From assembly GCA_023405875.1 (NCBI GenBank), contig JAEXXN010000425.1:1-6528 (forward strand): DNA of 6,528 nt. The letters run 5' to 3'. Both the position numbers and the translations under genes were made by a program. This DNA comes from Bacillota bacterium. GTDB lineage: Bacteria > Bacillota > Clostridia > Lutisporales > Lutisporaceae. This document shows positions 5,611 to 6,528 of the stretch, piece after piece. Within the stretch, counting starts at the first letter, position 1; each line of letters begins with the position of its first letter. The notes beneath the pieces were generated by a model. The model was not told the origin of the DNA and ran no database searches. It saw nothing but the letters and a program-made list of their open reading frames with translations.

Positions 5611-5639
5611 AATATATGCAGGTACAGTGTGCTGAACAA
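5611..5639 (-). promoter_or_regulatory. Weak candidate promoter of the ferritin-like gene
   Basis: On the minus strand TTGTTC (5639-5634), a 17-bp spacer and TATATT (5616-5611) could form a promoter with a leader of about 60 nt. The -35 matches only 3 of 6 bases, so a different sigma factor or another site is possible. Confidence 0.25.
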
Positions 5640-5671
5640 AACCGGAGCACTCTTTGTTAAAAAAATAACCA

Positions 5672-5700
5672 TTTACATTATGGAATAGTAGTGATAAAAT
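5672..5700 (+). promoter_or_regulatory. Promoter of the FMN riboswitch-ribU unit
   Basis: TTTACA (5672-5677), a 17-bp spacer and TAAAAT (5695-5700), preceded by a TGA extension, form a good sigma-A promoter. Transcription would start near 5707, shortly before the riboswitch P1 stem at 5721, as expected for a riboswitch leader. Confidence 0.65.
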
Positions 5701-5720
5701 ACTAATAGAAATTGAATATA

Positions 5721-5842
5721 ATCTTCAGGGCAGGGTGAAATTCCCGATCGGCGGTAATACGGCAGTTGTGCTGTTAGCCCGCGAGCGAAAGCAGACCCGG
5801 TTTGATTCCGGGGCCGACAGTAAAGTCTGGATGGAAGAAGAT
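5721..5842 (+). ncRNA. FMN riboswitch (RFN element)
   Basis: The conserved RFN segments appear in order. ATCTTC (5721-5726) pairs with GAAGAT (5837-5842) as P1. Between them come CAGGGCAGGGTGAAATTCCC, then GGCGGTAAT, AGCCCGCGAGC, GACCCGGTTTGATTCCGGGG, GCCGACAGTAAAGTC and TGGATGG. These are the signature bases of the aptamer that binds FMN. It stands directly in front of a riboflavin transporter gene, the classical context in Firmicutes, where high FMN lowers transporter expression. A terminator hairpin follows at 5863-5900. Confidence 0.98.
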
Positions 5843-5862
5843 GCATTTTTTGAGTTTATGAC

Positions 5863-5900
5863 ATTCCCTGAGATTATTTTTCAGGGAATTTATTTATTTT
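5863..5900 (+). terminator. Riboswitch-controlled terminator ahead of ribU
   Basis: ATTCCCTGA (5863-5871) and TCAGGGAAT (5881-5889) form a perfect 9-bp stem with a 9-nt loop, followed by the T-rich tract TTTATTTATTTT. It ends right at the ribU SD GGAGG (5901-5905). It is the expression platform: FMN binding should favour it and stop transcription. The conserved aptamer segment TCAGGG (5725-5730) could pair with CCCTGA (5866-5871) as an antiterminator, an inference from complementarity. Confidence 0.85.
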
Positions 5901-5912
5901 GGAGGTTTTTAT

Positions 5913-6476
5913 ATGAGCAACAAAACAAACAAACTAGTCAGGATAGGCGTGCTTTCAGCACTTTCAATAGTGTTGGTAATGCTGGTCAAGTTCCCCATCA
6001 TACCCTCGGCACCCTTTCTGGAGTATGAGCCAGGCGATGTTCCGATGCTTGTAGCCGCTTTTATGTATGGCCCTATAGCCGGATTGGCAATGACAGTCAT
6101 CGTATCGACCATACAGGCATTTACCGTCAGTGCGGCTGCCGGTTGGGTAGGTCTGGTAATGCATATAATAGCGACAGGGACCCTTGTAGTGGTATCAGGC
6201 TCGATATACAGAAGATTCCACACCTTTAAAGGAGCCTTTGCAGCACTGGCAGCAGGCTCGCTGTGCATGGTTCTGGTAATGATACCCTCTAATCTGTTTT
6301 TCTCGGTAAGGTTCTACGGCATCCCTTATGATGCGGTTGTAGCAATGCTTCCAACTGCGATCTTACCCTTTAACCTTATCAAGTCCCTGGCAAATTCCCT
6401 CATAGTAATTCTGGTTTATAAGCCATTGACCAGATTCCTGAAGGGCTCGGAAATAACTCAGAAAAATCCCGTATAG
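5913..6476 (+). CDS. ribU: Riboflavin transporter RibU (ECF S-component)
   Basis: RibU is the substrate-binding membrane subunit of an energy-coupling-factor transporter that imports riboflavin, using a shared EcfA/EcfA'/EcfT module encoded elsewhere. The 187-residue length is typical, with about six hydrophobic segments (roughly 8-30, 41-63, 72-96, 107-129, 138-153, 155-175). Family marks are FLEYEPGDVPML (35-46) after the first helix, the small-residue helix GPIAGLAMTVIVS (53-65), and PFNLIKSLANS (152-162) near the C-terminus. The FMN riboswitch immediately upstream fixes the substrate as riboflavin or a close flavin. The ATG is set by GGAGG 7 nt upstream. It is a single-gene unit with a terminator directly after the stop. 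Confidence 0.95.
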   Translation: MSNKTNKLVRIGVLSALSIVLVMLVKFPIIPSAPFLEYEPGDVPMLVAAFMYGPIAGLAMTVIVSTIQAFTVSAAAGWVGLVMHIIATGTLVVVSGSIYRRFHTFKGAFAALAAGSLCMVLVMIPSNLFFSVRFYGIPYDAVVAMLPTAILPFNLIKSLANSLIVILVYKPLTRFLKGSEITQKNPV

Positions 6477-6481
6477 TGCTT

Positions 6482-6508
6482 AAAGGAACACCTTTTGGTG
6501 TTCCTTTT
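6482..6508 (+). terminator. Intrinsic terminator of ribU
   Basis: AAAGGAACACC (6482-6492) and GGTGTTCCTTT (6497-6507) form a perfect 11-bp stem with a TTTT loop, ending in a short T-run. It begins 5 nt after the ribU stop. The A-rich left flank makes it usable on both strands. The remaining 20 bases of the window show no feature. Confidence 0.88.
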
Positions 6509-6528
6509 CATATTACCTATGCTTTTGT

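Noticed and set aside
5626..5653. Small hairpin AGTGTGCT/AGCACTCT between the ferritin-like gene and ribU
   Set aside because: Short stem with a mismatch and a 12-nt loop, no U-run, and no transcript end expected there.
5735..6028. 97-codon plus-strand frame over the riboswitch and ribU start
   Set aside because: It reads through the conserved RFN aptamer and terminator; the RNA element and ribU explain this DNA.

Overview
The window looks like a chromosomal segment of a spore-forming or related Clostridia (Firmicutes). The cues are strong AGGAGG-type ribosome binding sites, sigma-A-like promoters in AT-rich intergenic DNA, hairpin terminators, an FMN riboswitch in front of a RibU-type ECF S-component, a DapG-like aspartokinase next to asd, and a clostridial-type flavin oxidoreductase. 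Genus assignment is not possible by eye. No phage, IS, CRISPR, tRNA or rRNA features were seen.

Layout. Positions 1-130 (minus) hold the N-terminus of a probable sodium:solute symporter, cut by the window edge. A 415-bp divergent control region (131-545) follows, and then asd (546-1556) and a short DapG-like aspartokinase (1570-2556) on the plus strand, which form a two-gene operon for the first two steps of the aspartate pathway. A 13-bp stem at 2561-2597 ends this operon and also overlaps the 3' end of a convergent MFS transporter (2575-3816, minus). Next, divergent from it, is an NPD/FabK-type flavin oxidoreductase (3966-5060, plus). It shares a bidirectional terminator (5071-5115) with a convergent ferritin-like protein (5120-5545, minus). 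The last unit is a promoter, an FMN riboswitch with an intrinsic terminator, and ribU (5913-6476, plus), closed by its own terminator.

How the genes work together. Asd and aspartokinase supply aspartate semialdehyde for lysine/DAP, threonine and methionine. RibU imports riboflavin under FMN control. The oxidoreductase probably binds FMN, but its link to ribU may be only proximity. The MFS protein and the ferritin-like protein are independent single-gene units.

The most noteworthy signal is in the divergent control region. The symporter promoter and the proximal asd promoter each carry a 22-bp palindrome starting 9 nt downstream of the -10 box. The two palindromes are identical at 19 of 22 positions when read in the direction of transcription. 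This strongly suggests that one unknown repressor jointly controls a transporter and the aspartokinase/asd operon. The rest of the window is mostly ordinary housekeeping and transport content; no clearly new multi-gene system was found.
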